A stretch of DNA of 64,000 bases from CAVRUF01 sp963716005. Its GTDB lineage: Bacteria > Actinomycetota > Thermoleophilia > Gaiellales > Gaiellaceae. The first letter of the stretch is position 1; the number at the start of each line of letters is the position of its first letter. The translations under genes were made by a program, and so were the position numbers. This document shows, piece by piece, positions 8,547-19,500 of this stretch. Where the stretch lies: assembly GCA_963716005.1 (NCBI GenBank), contig OY970285.1:186001-250000 (forward strand), in the 5' to 3' direction. The notes beneath the pieces were generated by a model. That model did not search any database, had not been told where the DNA came from, and saw only the letters and a program-made list of their open reading frames with translations.

Positions 8547-10462
8547 GCGCCTCCCACGACGATGCGGTCGCGCGGTGAGACGGGCTGGGCGACCGCGCGC
8601 GGCAGGTACGTCGTCAGCCAGATCTCGAGGAGCAGGATCGCGATCAGCAGATGGACGTGCCGGTCGGCCTTGCCCGTGCGGTAGTCCGCGAGGAGCCGCT
8701 CGAGCACCGGCCGGTCGAGGAACTCCGCGCAGCGCGGCGACGGGCCGAGCAGGTAGTCGGAGACCGCGCCTGGCATCTGAGCCTGGAGCCAGCCGACCGA
8801 GGAGCGCCGGAAGAAGCCGCGCTTGCGCTTGTCCACGATCCGGTCGGGGACGAGGCCGCGCGCCGCGTGCTTCAGGAGGTACTTCTGGGTGCGGCCCTTG
8901 ATCTTCAGGCCGGCCGGGACGGTTGCGCAGAACTCGACGACGCGGTGGTCGAGGAACGGGACGCGAACCTCGAGCGAATGCGCCATGGAAGCGCGGTCGA
9001 AGTAGTGGACCATGTCGTCGGTGAGCGCGAGCTGCCCGTCGAGGTAGAGCATCGCGGGGAGCGGATCGTCGGCGACGTCGCCGAGCATCGCCCGGATCGC
9101 GCGCTCGGGAGCGCCGGGCGGAACGTCTGCGATGGGGCCGCGCACGAGCTCGGCGCGAAGCTCCGGGTCGAGCTGGCCGCTCGTGGCGAGCAGGCGCTCC
9201 ACCGGATCCGCGGCGGCGATTGCGGCCGCGGCACGGCCGGGCAGGTGTCCGGCCAGCCGTCCGAGCGGTCGGGCAGCCGGGCCGAGCGTTCGCTGCCAGC
9301 GCCCTACGAGCGCGGCCGCGCGATGCTTGCGGTAGCCGCCGAAGAGCTCGTCCGCGCCCTGGCCGGAAAGGGCCACGGTCACGTGCTCGGCCGCCATCCG
9401 CGACAGCGCGTGGAAGCCGAGCGCCGAGAGGTCGGCGACCGGCTCGTCCAGGTGCCAGAGGAGGTCGGGCAGGTCGACGACGTCGCTCTCGTAGGAGAGC
9501 TCGAGCTCGTGGTGTTCCGTCCCCAGCGTCTCGGCGACGAAGCGGGCGTCGGCGAGCTCGTTGTCGCCGCCCTCGTCGGAGAACCCGATCGCGAACGTCT
9601 TCACCGGCTCGCTCATGTGCCGCGCCATCAGCGCCACGATGAGGCTCGAGTCGAGCCCGCCGCTCAGCATCGCGCCGAGGGGGACGTCGCTCATCAGCCG
9701 GTCGTTCGTCGCCTCGTCGAGGAGGTCGATGAGCATCTCCGACCACTCGTCCTCGCTGCGGGCCTCGCGGGCCGGCGCGGGCTCGGGGAACGTCCAGTAG
9801 CGCTCGACGCGAACGTCGCCGTCCGCGATCACGAGCCGCTCGCCCGGCTCGAGCTTCCGCACGCCGGCGAGTGGCGTCCGCCCGCCGGGGAAGAAGCTCA
9901 TCGCCAGGTAGATGTCGATCGCCTCGTAGTCGAGGTCGGTCGAAACGAGGCCGCTCGCGAGCACGCTCTTCAGCTCCGAGCCGAAGACCACCAGGTCGCC
10001 GCAGCGCGCGTAATAGAGCGGCTTGATGCCGAGCCGGTCGCGCGCGACGACGGCGGAGCGGCGGCGCTCGTCCCAGACGGCGATCGCGAACTTGCCGCGC
10101 AGGCGCTCCTCGAAGGCGGGCCCGGACGACTCGTAGAGGTGAGGGAGGATGTCGGTGTCGCAGCCGCTGCGGAAGCGGTGGCCCTCGCGCTCGAGCTCGC
10201 GGCGCAGGTCGACGTGGTTGTAGAGCTCGCCGTTCTGCACGGCCACGACGCGCCCGTCTTCATTCGTGACCGGCTGGTGGCCGCCGGCGACGTCGACGAT
10301 CGAGAGCCGCCGAACGCCGAGCGCGACACCGTCGGCCTCGTACGTGCCGCGGTCGTTCGGGCCGCGGTGGGTGACCGCGTCGGTCATCCGGTCGAGGACG
10401 CCCGGCGCGAGCAGCCGCCTCGGCTCGCCGGAGACCTGGACGACGCCGCAGATTCCGCACAT
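8543..10462 (-). CDS. asnB: Asparagine synthase (glutamine-hydrolysing), full length
   Basis: 639 residues, typical for the family. The protein begins MCGICGVVQ, so Cys2 can serve as the glutaminase nucleophile; HRGPNDRGTYEADG, the substrate-pocket motif QNGELYNHVDLR and the PP-loop LSGGLDSSLIVALMARHM follow. The enzyme moves amide nitrogen from Gln onto a carboxylate through an acyl-adenylate. In EPS clusters such enzymes are thought to amidate sugar acids or amino acid substituents, but housekeeping asparagine synthesis is not excluded. It lies between a GT2 and a GT4 in a tight operon. It differs clearly from the short cyclase at 50283, which lacks the glutaminase half. Confidence 0.92.
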   Translation of the reverse strand: MCGICGVVQVSGEPRRLLAPGVLDRMTDAVTHRGPNDRGTYEADGVALGVRRLSIVDVAGGHQPVTNEDGRVVAVQNGELYNHVDLRRELEREGHRFRSGCDTDILPHLYESSGPAFEERLRGKFAIAVWDERRRSAVVARDRLGIKPLYYARCGDLVVFGSELKSVLASGLVSTDLDYEAIDIYLAMSFFPGGRTPLAGVRKLEPGERLVIADGDVRVERYWTFPEPAPAREARSEDEWSEMLIDLLDEATNDRLMSDVPLGAMLSGGLDSSLIVALMARHMSEPVKTFAIGFSDEGGDNELADARFVAETLGTEHHELELSYESDVVDLPDLLWHLDEPVADLSALGFHALSRMAAEHVTVALSGQGADELFGGYRKHRAAALVGRWQRTLGPAARPLGRLAGHLPGRAAAAIAAADPVERLLATSGQLDPELRAELVRGPIADVPPGAPERAIRAMLGDVADDPLPAMLYLDGQLALTDDMVHYFDRASMAHSLEVRVPFLDHRVVEFCATVPAGLKIKGRTQKYLLKHAARGLVPDRIVDKRKRGFFRRSSVGWLQAQMPGAVSDYLLGPSPRCAEFLDRPVLERLLADYRTGKADRHVHLLIAILLLEIWLTTYLPRAVAQPVSPRDRIVVGGA

Positions 10463-10464
10463 GG

Positions 10465-11352
10465 CTAGGCCCGCCTCCCCATGGCTTCGCGGGCCCTCAG
10501 CGGAAGCGCCCGAGCGCGCTGGAGGTCGCGCAGGTACTCGGTCGCCTCGTCGTCGTCCCAGCGGGGCTCGCGTGAGATCGCGGCGGCGCCGTAGCCCCAG
10601 AGGAGCCCGAGCGCGGCCGGTTGGCGGTCGCGGACGGCGCAGTAGAACGAGCGCGCGGTCAGGTAGCCGGGCCGGTAGCGCATGTAGTGCGCGAGCTTCC
10701 CTTCGGCGATCCATGTGGCCCGGGCGTGCGTGTCGCGAGCGCCGACGCGCCGGTGATGGCGGAAGGGCAAATCGAGGAACGTCGCCGTCTCCCAGCCGCG
10801 CACGGTCGCCACGAGCTCGTCGAGCCCGTCCCAGCCGAGGCGCTGCTCCAGGGGAGAGACGTCGTCGAGGCACTCGCGGCGATACGCCCGCGTGGCGCCC
10901 CAGACGGTCTTCCGCGTCGCGAACCGCTGCTTCCACTCGCCGTTCTCGAGCTCGAAGGCGCTGCCGCTCGCGATTCCCAGGGCGGGGTTCCCGTCGAAGC
11001 GGGCGAGGAGCCGCTCGAAGTAATCCGGCTCGAAGGTGACGTCGGCGTCGAGGTTCACCACGACGTCGGCGCGCTCGGTCAGCGCCGCGACGCCGGCCTC
11101 GAACGCGCGAACGATCGCGCCGCCGCGCACGGCCTCGGGATCCTCCTCGCGACGCACGACGCGGATCCACGGATGGGCGGCGGCGAGCTCCGCGGCGAAG
11201 TCGGCGGTGCCGTCTGACGAGCCGTTCTCGACGATCACCCACTCCGCCGGAAGCACCGTCTGGGCGGCCACGCACGGAGCGAGCGCACGGAGGTTTTCGG
11301 CCTCGTTTCGGGCCGGGGTCACCAAGGCGTACGCGAGGGGTGTCCGCGTCAT
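10465..11352 (-). CDS. Glycosyltransferase family 2
   Basis: 295 residues. The GT-A fold is shown by LVTPARNEAENLRAL, VIVENGSSDGTADFAA and the DxD-type metal site VVNLDADVTFEPDYFE, with acceptor-side motifs around YRRECLDDVSPLEQRLGWDG. It is first in the minus-strand operon that runs through asnB, the GT4 and wecB to the flippase. The region upstream (11353-11522) is shared with the divergent acyltransferase gene and contains a CGGCTAG-type palindrome. A TAGCGT box (11380-11385, minus strand) is a candidate -10 element. The donor sugar cannot be predicted. Confidence 0.9.
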   Translation of the reverse strand: MTRTPLAYALVTPARNEAENLRALAPCVAAQTVLPAEWVIVENGSSDGTADFAAELAAAHPWIRVVRREEDPEAVRGGAIVRAFEAGVAALTERADVVVNLDADVTFEPDYFERLLARFDGNPALGIASGSAFELENGEWKQRFATRKTVWGATRAYRRECLDDVSPLEQRLGWDGLDELVATVRGWETATFLDLPFRHHRRVGARDTHARATWIAEGKLAHYMRYRPGYLTARSFYCAVRDRQPAALGLLWGYGAAAISREPRWDDDEATEYLRDLQRARALPLRAREAMGRRA

Positions 11353-11372
11353 CGGTCCAGGGCCTTGAACAC
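11349..11372 (-). other. Possible 7-residue leaderless upstream ORF coupled to the GT2 start
   Basis: On the minus strand a TAGCGT box is followed by 7 nt and a GTG that opens a 7-codon frame (VFKALDR); its TGA overlaps the GT2 start as ATGA. The arrangement would allow translational coupling from a leaderless transcript. It could equally be chance, or the true GT2 N-terminus displaced by an indel. Confidence 0.25.
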
Positions 11373-11438
11373 GGCTTGTACGCTAGTGATCGAGCGCCTC
11401 TTTTCCGACCCTCGATGGGCCAGAACCTACGGCCTTGC

Positions 11439-11456
11439 GGCTAGCCCGACGGCTAG
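11439..11456. promoter_or_regulatory. CGGCTAG-type palindromic operator candidate, site 1
   Basis: GGCTAGCCCGACGGCTAG lies between two divergent genes, 66 bp before the acyltransferase start at 11523. It is one of seven similar elements in the window; see the finding on this motif. Confidence 0.55.
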
Positions 11457-11510
11457 GCCCGAAGCGGGATCACCGACGAAGGGGGAGCGGACAGGGCCGC
11501 GCGCCGTTCC

Positions 11511-11516
11511 TATCAT
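11511..11516 (+). promoter_or_regulatory. TATCAT -10 box, leaderless promoter candidate
   Basis: TATCAT ends six bases before the ATG at 11523, which places the expected transcription start at the start codon. A TATCAT box also precedes the GT4 gene at 45365, with seven bases between. Confidence 0.5.
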
Positions 11517-11522
11517 CGTTGC

Positions 11523-12128
11523 ATGGGCACTCCGAGACGCCTCGTCGGGCGCGGCTTCCTGGCGCTCGTGTGGTTCGTGAGGCGCGCCTGGCGGCGGTCG
11601 TTCTCGCTGCTCGCGGCCGGAGGCTTCGCCGAGTTCGGCAAGGGGAGCGTGCTCGAGCCGCCGATCCGCCTCGAGAACCAGGGCCGCATCGCGATCGGCC
11701 GTGACGTCTTCGTCGGGCCGGGCTCCTGTCTCCAGACGCTCGACCCGCGCGGCGAGGTCGCGCTCGAGATCGGAGACGGCACGAACATCGCCGGCACCTG
11801 CGTCATCTCGGCGGCGTTGCACGTTCGCCTCGGACGCTCGGTGCTGCTCGCGCGCAACGTGTACATCGCAGACCACGCGCACGCCTTCGAGGATCTCTCG
11901 CGCCCGGTGCTCGACCAGGGCGTGAACGACATCCGGCCGATCGAGATCGGGGACGGCGCGTGGCTCGGGCAGAACGTCGTCGTCTGTCCAGGCGTCCGCA
12001 TCGGACGCGGCGCAGTCATCGGCGCGAACGCGGTCGTCCGGGACGACGTGCCCGATCACGCCGTGGCCGTCGGAGTTCCCGCCCGGGTCGTCCGCGAGTT
12101 CGGACGCGTCCCGGAACCCTCGCTGTGA
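11523..12128 (+). CDS. Left-handed beta-helix (hexapeptide repeat) acyltransferase
   Basis: 201 residues. Hexapeptide turns run through most of the protein (for example IAIGRDVFVGPGSCLQTL and IEIGDGAWLGQNVVVCPGVR), ending in the usual cap AVAVGVPARVVREF. The conserved histidine region YIADHAHAFED matches the catalytic loop of WcaF/NodL-like O-acetyltransferases, which use acetyl-CoA on sugars. A short hydrophobic N-terminal stretch (FLALVWFVRRAW) may touch the membrane. No ribosome-binding site is present; a TATCAT box six bases upstream suggests a leaderless mRNA. The stop overlaps the GTG of the next glycosyltransferase gene. Confidence 0.88.
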   Translation: MGTPRRLVGRGFLALVWFVRRAWRRSFSLLAAGGFAEFGKGSVLEPPIRLENQGRIAIGRDVFVGPGSCLQTLDPRGEVALEIGDGTNIAGTCVISAALHVRLGRSVLLARNVYIADHAHAFEDLSRPVLDQGVNDIRPIEIGDGAWLGQNVVVCPGVRIGRGAVIGANAVVRDDVPDHAVAVGVPARVVREFGRVPEPSL

Positions 12129-13448
12129 AACGGGTTCTCTTCCTCGCCTACCACTTCCCGCCGATCGGCGGCGCCGGGGTTCAGCGCTCCGTAAAGTTCG
12201 TGCGCTACCTGCCAGAGCACGGCTACGAAGCGATCGTCGTGACCGGGCCGGGGATGGAGGCGAGCCGCTGGACGCCCTCGGATTCCTCGCTTGCGTCCGA
12301 GGTGCCCGCGGACACCGTCGTCCGTCGGATCGAGGGCGACCCGCCGGAAACGGCCGGGCCGATCCGGGGCCGCATGAACCGCTGGCTGGGCCGCCAGGAC
12401 GACTTCTTCCGCTGGTGGGAAGAGGGCGCCGAGGCCGCTGTTCAAGGGGAAACCGCCGATCTGGTGTACGCGTCGATGTCGCCGTTCGAGTCGGGCTTCG
12501 TCGCCGCCCGCGTCGCCGCGCGGCTCGGCGTTCCGTGGGTCGCCGACCTCCGCGATCCGTGGGCGCTCGACGAGATGCAGGTGTACCCGAGCCGGTTCCA
12601 CCGCCGCCGCGAGCTCGGCCGCATGCGGAAGCTCCTCGCCACGGCGTCCGCGGTCGTCATGAACACGGAGGAGGCTGCGCGCCTCGTCCGGGAGTTCCCC
12701 GAGGTGACCGCGCCCGTCGTCGCCATCCCGAACGGCTTCGACCCGAGCGACTTCGCCGGGCCGGTGCCGCAGCGAAAGGACGACGCCTTCCGGATCGTGC
12801 ACGCCGGCTACCTCCACACGGAGCTCGCGCGCGGAACCATCGCGCAGGCGACCCGGCGGGTGCTCGGCGGCGCGATGCCGGGCGTGGACGTCGGAACGCG
12901 CTCGCACGTCTACCTCCTGCGCGCGGTCGACGAGCTCGCTCGCGAAGGATCCGTCGCTCGCCGACCGGATCGAGGTGCACCTCGCGGGCGTCCTCTCCGA
13001 CGCCGACCTCGCCGAGGCGCGCTCGAGCGTCGTGCGCACCCCCGGCTACCTGTCGCACGCGGAGACCGTCGACCTGCTGCGGTCGGCCGACCTGCTCTTC
13101 CTCCCGATGCAGAACCTGCCCGAGGGCGTCCGCGCGACGATCGTCCCGGGGAAGACCTACGAGTACCTCGCGGCCCGCCGGCCGATCCTGGCCGCGGTTC
13201 CCGACGGCGACGCGCGCGACCTCCTCGCGCAGGTGCCGGCCGCGATGCTCTGCCGCCCGGCGGACGTCGGCGGCATGGCGGCCGCCATCACGGCCGAAAT
13301 CGGCCGCAGCGAGCCCCTTCCGGAGGCTTCTTCGGAGCTTCTCGCGGCCTTCGAGCGGCCCCGGTTGACGGCCCGCCTCGCGGACGTGTTCGACGACGTT
13401 CCGGGTGTCTCCGAGCCGCGTTCGTCGACGGCCCGGATTGCCGTCTGA
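12125..13448 (+). CDS. Glycosyltransferase family 4 (one frameshift)
   Basis: The GTG start overlaps the upstream stop (GTGA). The protein begins VKRVLFLAYHFPPIGGAGVQ, a hallmark N-terminus of one GT4 subgroup, and continues with VWMADLRDPW-like residues (WVADLRDPWALDEMQVYPSR) and IPNGFDPSDF. One extra base near 12935 shifts the frame; the correct frame resumes at SLADRIEVHLAGVLSDADL and contains GKTYEYLAARRPILAAVPDG, the donor-binding end of the GT-B fold. Joined length is about 441 residues. It belongs with the acyltransferase in a small operon. Confidence 0.82.
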
Positions 13449-13484
13449 CGGCACCCGCGAAAACGTTCGTCAACACCGCTCCAG

Positions 13485-13500
13485 CCTTGTGGCTAGGCGG
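13485..13500 (+). promoter_or_regulatory. CGGCTAG-type operator candidate, site 2 (weaker)
   Basis: CCTTGTGGCTAGGCGG matches the right half of the recurrent motif, and lies 81 bp before the chosen start of the giant protein gene at 13582. The left half is poorly conserved. Confidence 0.35.
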
Positions 13501-13581
13501 AAAGCCTCTACTTCCGGGCGTTGTCTGGAAAAGCCTGCCTCGGGATCATTGCTGCGGGCGAGCCGACTCGCCTCTCAGGCC

Positions 13582-16500
13582 GTGCACGTCGCTATTTCAA
13601 CATCAGGGGTCAGGCGGCGAATTCTCGAATCCGCGGCTATTGTCGCGCTCGTTTTCGGCCTCTCGTCCGCATTCGCACCAGCCGCCGACGCGGGCACCGT
13701 GCCGGCCGGCTTCCAGGACGCGGTCGTCTTCAGCGGCCTCACGGACCCGACCGCGGTGCGCTTTGCCGCCGACGGACGGATCTTCGTCGCCGAGAAAAGC
13801 GGGATCATCAAGGTCTACGACAACCTGAACGACGCGACGCCGACCACGTTCGCGAACCTCAACGTCGCGACGCACAACTTCTGGGACCGCGGCCTCCTCG
13901 GCATGGCGCTCGCGCCGAACTTCCCGGCCGATCCGTACGTGTACGTCCTGTACACGCACGACGCGGCGATCGGGGCGGTCGCCCCGCGCTGGGGCGTCTC
14001 GGGCGTCCTCTCGGACGGCTGTCCGACGCCCCCGGGCCCGACGACCGACGGCTGCGTCGTTTCCGGCCGCCTCTCGCGCCTCCAGGCGCTCGGAAACCAG
14101 ATGACCGGAACCGAGCAGGTGCTGATCGAGGACTGGTGCCAGCAGTACCCGAGCCACTCGGTCGGCTCGCTCGAGTTCGGCTCCGACGGAGCCCTCTACG
14201 TCTCGGGCGGCGACGGCGCGAGCTTCAACTTCACGGACTGGGGCCAGGCCGGGATTCCGAGGAACCCCTGCGGTGATCCACCGGGCGCGCCCGGATCGGC
14301 GCTCAGCCCGCCGACCGCGGAGGGCGGCTCGCTGCGCAGCCAGGATCTCCGCACGACGTCCGATCCGCTCTCCCTGGACGGCGCCATCGCGCGCGTCGAT
14401 CCCGCGACCGGCGCGGGAAGGCCCGACAACCCCCTCTTCCTGAGCACCGACCCGAACGCGCGGCGGATCATCGCCCACGGCTTCCGCAACCCGTTCCGCA
14501 TCACCGTGCGGCCGGGGACGAGCGAGGTCTGGGCGGGCGACGTCGGCTGGAACACGTGGGAGGAGGTCGACCGGCTCGGCAGCCCGATCGACGCCGTCGT
14601 CGACAACTTCGGCTGGCCCTGCTACGAGGGCCCCGACCGCGAGCCGAGCTACGACGGGGCCAACCTGAGCATCTGCGAGAACCTCTACGCGGCCGGGTCG
14701 AGCGCCGTCGTCGCGCCGGTCCTGACGTACGACCACGGCGCGAAGGTCGTGCCCGGCGAGTCGTGTCCGGTCGGCAGCTCGTCCGTCTCGGGCCTCGCCT
14801 TCTACACGGGCGGGAACTACCCGGATCACAACGGCGCGCTCTTCTTCGCCGACTACTCGCGCAGCTGCATCTGGGTCATGAAGACCGGGACGAACGGCCT
14901 GCCCGATCCCTCGCGCGTCTCGACCTTCGACGCCGGCGCGGCCGGCCCCGTGGACCTCGAGATCGGGCCCGGAGGCGACCTCTTCTACGCGGGCTTCGAC
15001 GAGGGAACGATCCGCCGGATCCGCTACTTCGCGGGCAACCAGGCGCCGACCGCGATCGCGCTCGCGAATCCGCAGAACGGGCCGGTTCCGCTGACGGTGA
15101 ACTTCGACGGCCGCAGCTCCTCCGACCCCGAGGGCGGGCCGCTCACGTACTCCTGGGATCTGAACGGCGACGGCACGTTCGGCGACTCGACGGCGGCGCA
15201 GCCGAGCTTCACGTACACGCAGACGAGGACGGTCACGGTGCGCCTCCGCGTGACCGACGGCCCGGGCGCGACCTCGGTCGGCGCGGTCGTCGTGAACGCG
15301 GGGAACAACTCGCCGCCGGTGCCGGTGATCAACACGCCCGGCTCGGCGTTCACGTGGCGCGTCGGCGATCCCGTCTCGTTCTCCGGCTCGGCGACCGACC
15401 CGCAGGACGGCACGCTCCCGGCGTCGTCGCTCTCGTGGGAGCTCGTCATGAACCACTGCCCCTCGAACTGTCACGCGCACCCGCTCCAGTCCTTCGTGAA
15501 CGTGGCGAGCGGCTCGTTCAACACGCCGGATCACGAGTATCCGTCGCACCTCGAGCTCCGTCTCACGGCCACGGACTCGGACGGTGCTTCCACCACGACG
15601 AGCGTGCGCCTCAACCCGCAGACGGTCGACCTCTCGTTCGTCTCGAACCCGGCCGGCCTCGAGATCGCGGTGAACGGAACCTCGGCGCCGGCGCCGTTCA
15701 CGCGGACGGTCATCGTCGGCTCGGCGAACACGGTGAGCGCCGTCTCGCCGCAGTCGCACGGCGGCAACGGCTACACGTTCCTCAACTGGTCCGACGGCGG
15801 CGCGGCGACTCACTCGCTCACGGCGGGCGTGAACCCGGCGTCCTTCACGGCCAACTTCGATGTCTCGGTTCCGGGCCCGGTGGCGGCCTACGGCTTCGAG
15901 GAACCGAGCGGCGCCGCGGTCGCGGACAGCTCGGGCACCGGGAACAACGGGACGCTCGCGAACGCCACGCGGACAACCGCGGGCCGATTCGGGAGCGCGC
16001 TCACCTTCAACGGATCGAACGCCTGGGTGACGGTCCCTGACGCGCCGAGCCTCGATCTCACGAGCTCTATGACGCTCGAGGCGTGGGTCCGGCCGGCCAC
16101 GCTCGCCGGGGCCTGGCGCACGGTGCTCATGAAGGAGCAGGCCGGGAACCTCGTCTACGACCTGTATGCGGGCCGCACCGGCTCTCCGGCGGCGCCGCTC
16201 AGCGAGGTCTACGCGTCCGGATCCCCGGTGGCCGCGCAGGCGACGACCGGCCTCGCGCTGAACACGTGGTCGCACCTCGCGTCCACCTACGACGGCGAGA
16301 TCGTCCGGCTCTACGTGAACGGGATCCAGGTGGCGACCCAGGCCGCGGTCGGCGACCTGCCGAACTCGACCGGCGCCCTGCGGATCGGCGGCAACAACAT
16401 CTGGTCCGAATGGTTCGACGGCCAGATCGACGAGGTGCGCGTCTACGGCCGCGCGCTGACCGGCGCGGAGATCCAGACGGACATGAACAGGGCGGTCGTG

Positions 16501-19500
16501 AACCCGGACACCGGGCCTCCGACCCCGCCCTCGAACCTCGCGGCGATCGGCTCTGTGAGCTCGGTCGCCCTCGCCTGGTCGGGCTCGAGCGACGACGTCG
16601 GCGTCGTCCGCTACAACGTCCACCGCTCGACCACGCAGGGGTTCACGCCGAGCCCGGCCAACCGGGTCGGCCAGCCCACGAGCGCCGCCTTCACGGACAG
16701 CCCGCTCTCGGCCGGCACCTACTACTACCGGGTCACGGCCGAGGACGGCGCGGGCAACATCAGCGCCGCGTCGGGCGAGGCGAGCGCCGTGGTCACGGGC
16801 GACACGTCGCCGCCGACGGCTCCCTCCGGGCTCACCGCGAACGGGTCGCTCAGCTCGGTTGCCCTCGCCTGGACGGGCTCGACGGACAACGTGGGCGTCG
16901 TCCGCTACAACGTCCACCGCTCGACCACGAACGGCTTCACGCCGAGCGCGGCGAACCGGATCGCCCAGCCGGCCGGCACGTCGCTCACGGACACGGGCCT
17001 CGCGGGGGGCACCTACTACTACCGCGTCACGGCCGAGGACGCGGCCGGGAACCTGAGCCCGGCGAGCTCCCAGGCGACGGCGACGGTGACGGGCGACACG
17101 ACCGCCCCGACGGCTCCTTCGAATCTCACGGCCACACCTGGCTCGGGCACCGCGACGCTCGGCTGGACAGCCTCGACGGACAACGTCGGCGTTGCCCGTT
17201 ACAACGTCCACCGCTCGCTCACGAACGGCTTCACGCCGAGCGTTGCGAACCGGATCGCGCAGCCGACCGGCATCTCGTACGCGGACTCGGGCCTCGCGCC
17301 GGGCACCTACTACTACCGTGTCACCGCGGAGGACGCCGCGGGGAACGTCAGCGCGGCCTCGGCGCAGGCGACCGCGGTCGTGAGCGCGCAGCCGGCCGGT
17401 CTCGTCGCCGCGTACGGCTTCGACGCGGGCAGCGGAACGGCGGTCGCGGACGCGTCCGGAAACAACAACAACGGAACGCTCGCCAACGGCACGTGGTCGG
17501 CCGCGGGCCGCTACGGCGGAGCGATCCAGTTCAACGGGACGAACACCTGGGTGACCGTCCCGAACGCGACGAGCCTGAACCCGACCGCCGGCGTGACGAT
17601 GGAGGCCTGGCTCAACCCGACGGCGGTGAACGGCTGGCGGACGGTCATGTTCAAGGAGCAGACCGGCAACCTGACCTACGGGCTCTACTCGAACACGAGC
17701 GCCAACCGGCCGAACGCGCAGGTCTTCGTGGCCGGCGCCGACCGCAACGTGAACGGGACGGCGCAGGTCGCCGCGAACACGTGGACGCACCTGGCGGCCA
17801 CCTACGACGGCGCCAACATCCGGATCTTCGTGAACGGCACCCAGGCGGCGACCGTGGCCCAGACCGGGGCCATCTCGACCTCGACGGGCGTCCTCCACAT
17901 CGGCGGCAACGCGGTCTGGCCCGAGTGGTTCCAGGGCCTCATCGACGAGGTGCGGATCTACAACCGGGCGCTCAGCGCCGCCGAGATCCAGGCCGACATG
18001 GCGACGAGCATCGGGAACCAGGACACGAGTCCGCCGACCGCGCCTTCGGGCGTCACGCCGACGATCGGCCTGAACTCCGTGGCGCTCGCGTGGACGGCCT
18101 CGACCGACAACGTGGGCGTCGTCCGCTACAACGTCCACCGCTCGACGACGGCCGGCTTCACGCCGAGCGCGGCGAACCGGATCGCACAGCCGTCGGCGCC
18201 GTCCTACTCGGACAGCCCGCTCTCGCCCGCGACCTACTACTACCGCGTCACGGCCGAGGACGCGGCCGGGAACCTGAGCGCCGCGTCCGCGGAAACGACC
18301 GCGGTCGTGACCGGCGACGTTTCGCCGCCGACGCAGCCGTCGAACTTCACGGCGAACGGCTCGCTCAGCTCGGTGGCGCTCGCGTGGACGGCCTCGACCG
18401 ACAACGTGGGCGTCGTCCGCTACAACGTCCACCGCTCGACCGTGGCCGGGTTCACGCCGACGGCGGGGAACCGGATCGCCCAGCCGGTCGGTGCGTCCTT
18501 CACGGACACGGGCCTCGGAGCCGGGACCTACTACTACAAGGTGATTGCAGAAGACGCGGCCGGGAACCTGAGCCCGGCGTCCGCGGAGCAGGGTGCGGTC
18601 GTGACCGGGGACGTCACGCCGCCGACCGCGCCCTCGAATCTCTCGGCGATCGGGTCGATCAGCTCGGTCGCGCTGGCCTGGTCGGGCTCGACCGACAACG
18701 TGGCCGTGCTCCGCTACAACGTGCACCGCTCGACCACGCCGGGCTTCACGCCGAGCGCGGCGAACCGGATCGCACAGCCGACGGGGACGGGCCTGACGGA
18801 CAGCCCGCTCACGGCCGGCACCTACTACTACCGCGTGACCGCCGAGGACGCGGCCGGGAACGTCAGCGCGGCGTCGGCCGAGGCGAACGCCGTCGTCACC
18901 GGCGACATCTCGGCCCCGACGCAGCCGGCCAACCTGGTCGCGACGGGCTCCCTGAGCTCGGTCTCCGTGTCGTGGACGGCCTCGACCGACAACGTGGGCG
19001 TCGTCCGTTACAACCTTCACCGCTCCACGACGAACGGCTTCACGCCGAGCGTGGCGAACCGCATCGGACAGCCCACTGGGACGTCGTTCTCGGACAGCCC
19101 GCTCGGGCCGGGGACCTACTACTACCGCGTCACCGCAGAGGACGCCGCGGGGAACATCAGCGTCGCGTCCGCGCAGGCGACCGGCGTCGTCACCGGCGAC
19201 ATCACGGCGCCCACGGCGCCCGGCTCGCCGGCGGCGGTGGGCAGCACGAACTCGGTGTCGCTCTCGTGGACGGCCTCCACCGACAACGTGGGCGTCCTGC
19301 GCTACAACGTCCACCGCTCGACCACGAACGGCTTCACGCCGAGCGCGGCCAACCGCGTCGCCCAGCCGACCGGCCTGTCGTTCACGGACAGCCCGCTCGC
19401 GCCGGCGACCTACTACTACCGCGTCACCGCGGAGGACGCCGCGGGCAACATCAGCGCCGCGTCCGCCCAGGTGAGCGCGGTCGTGACCCTCCAGCCGCCC

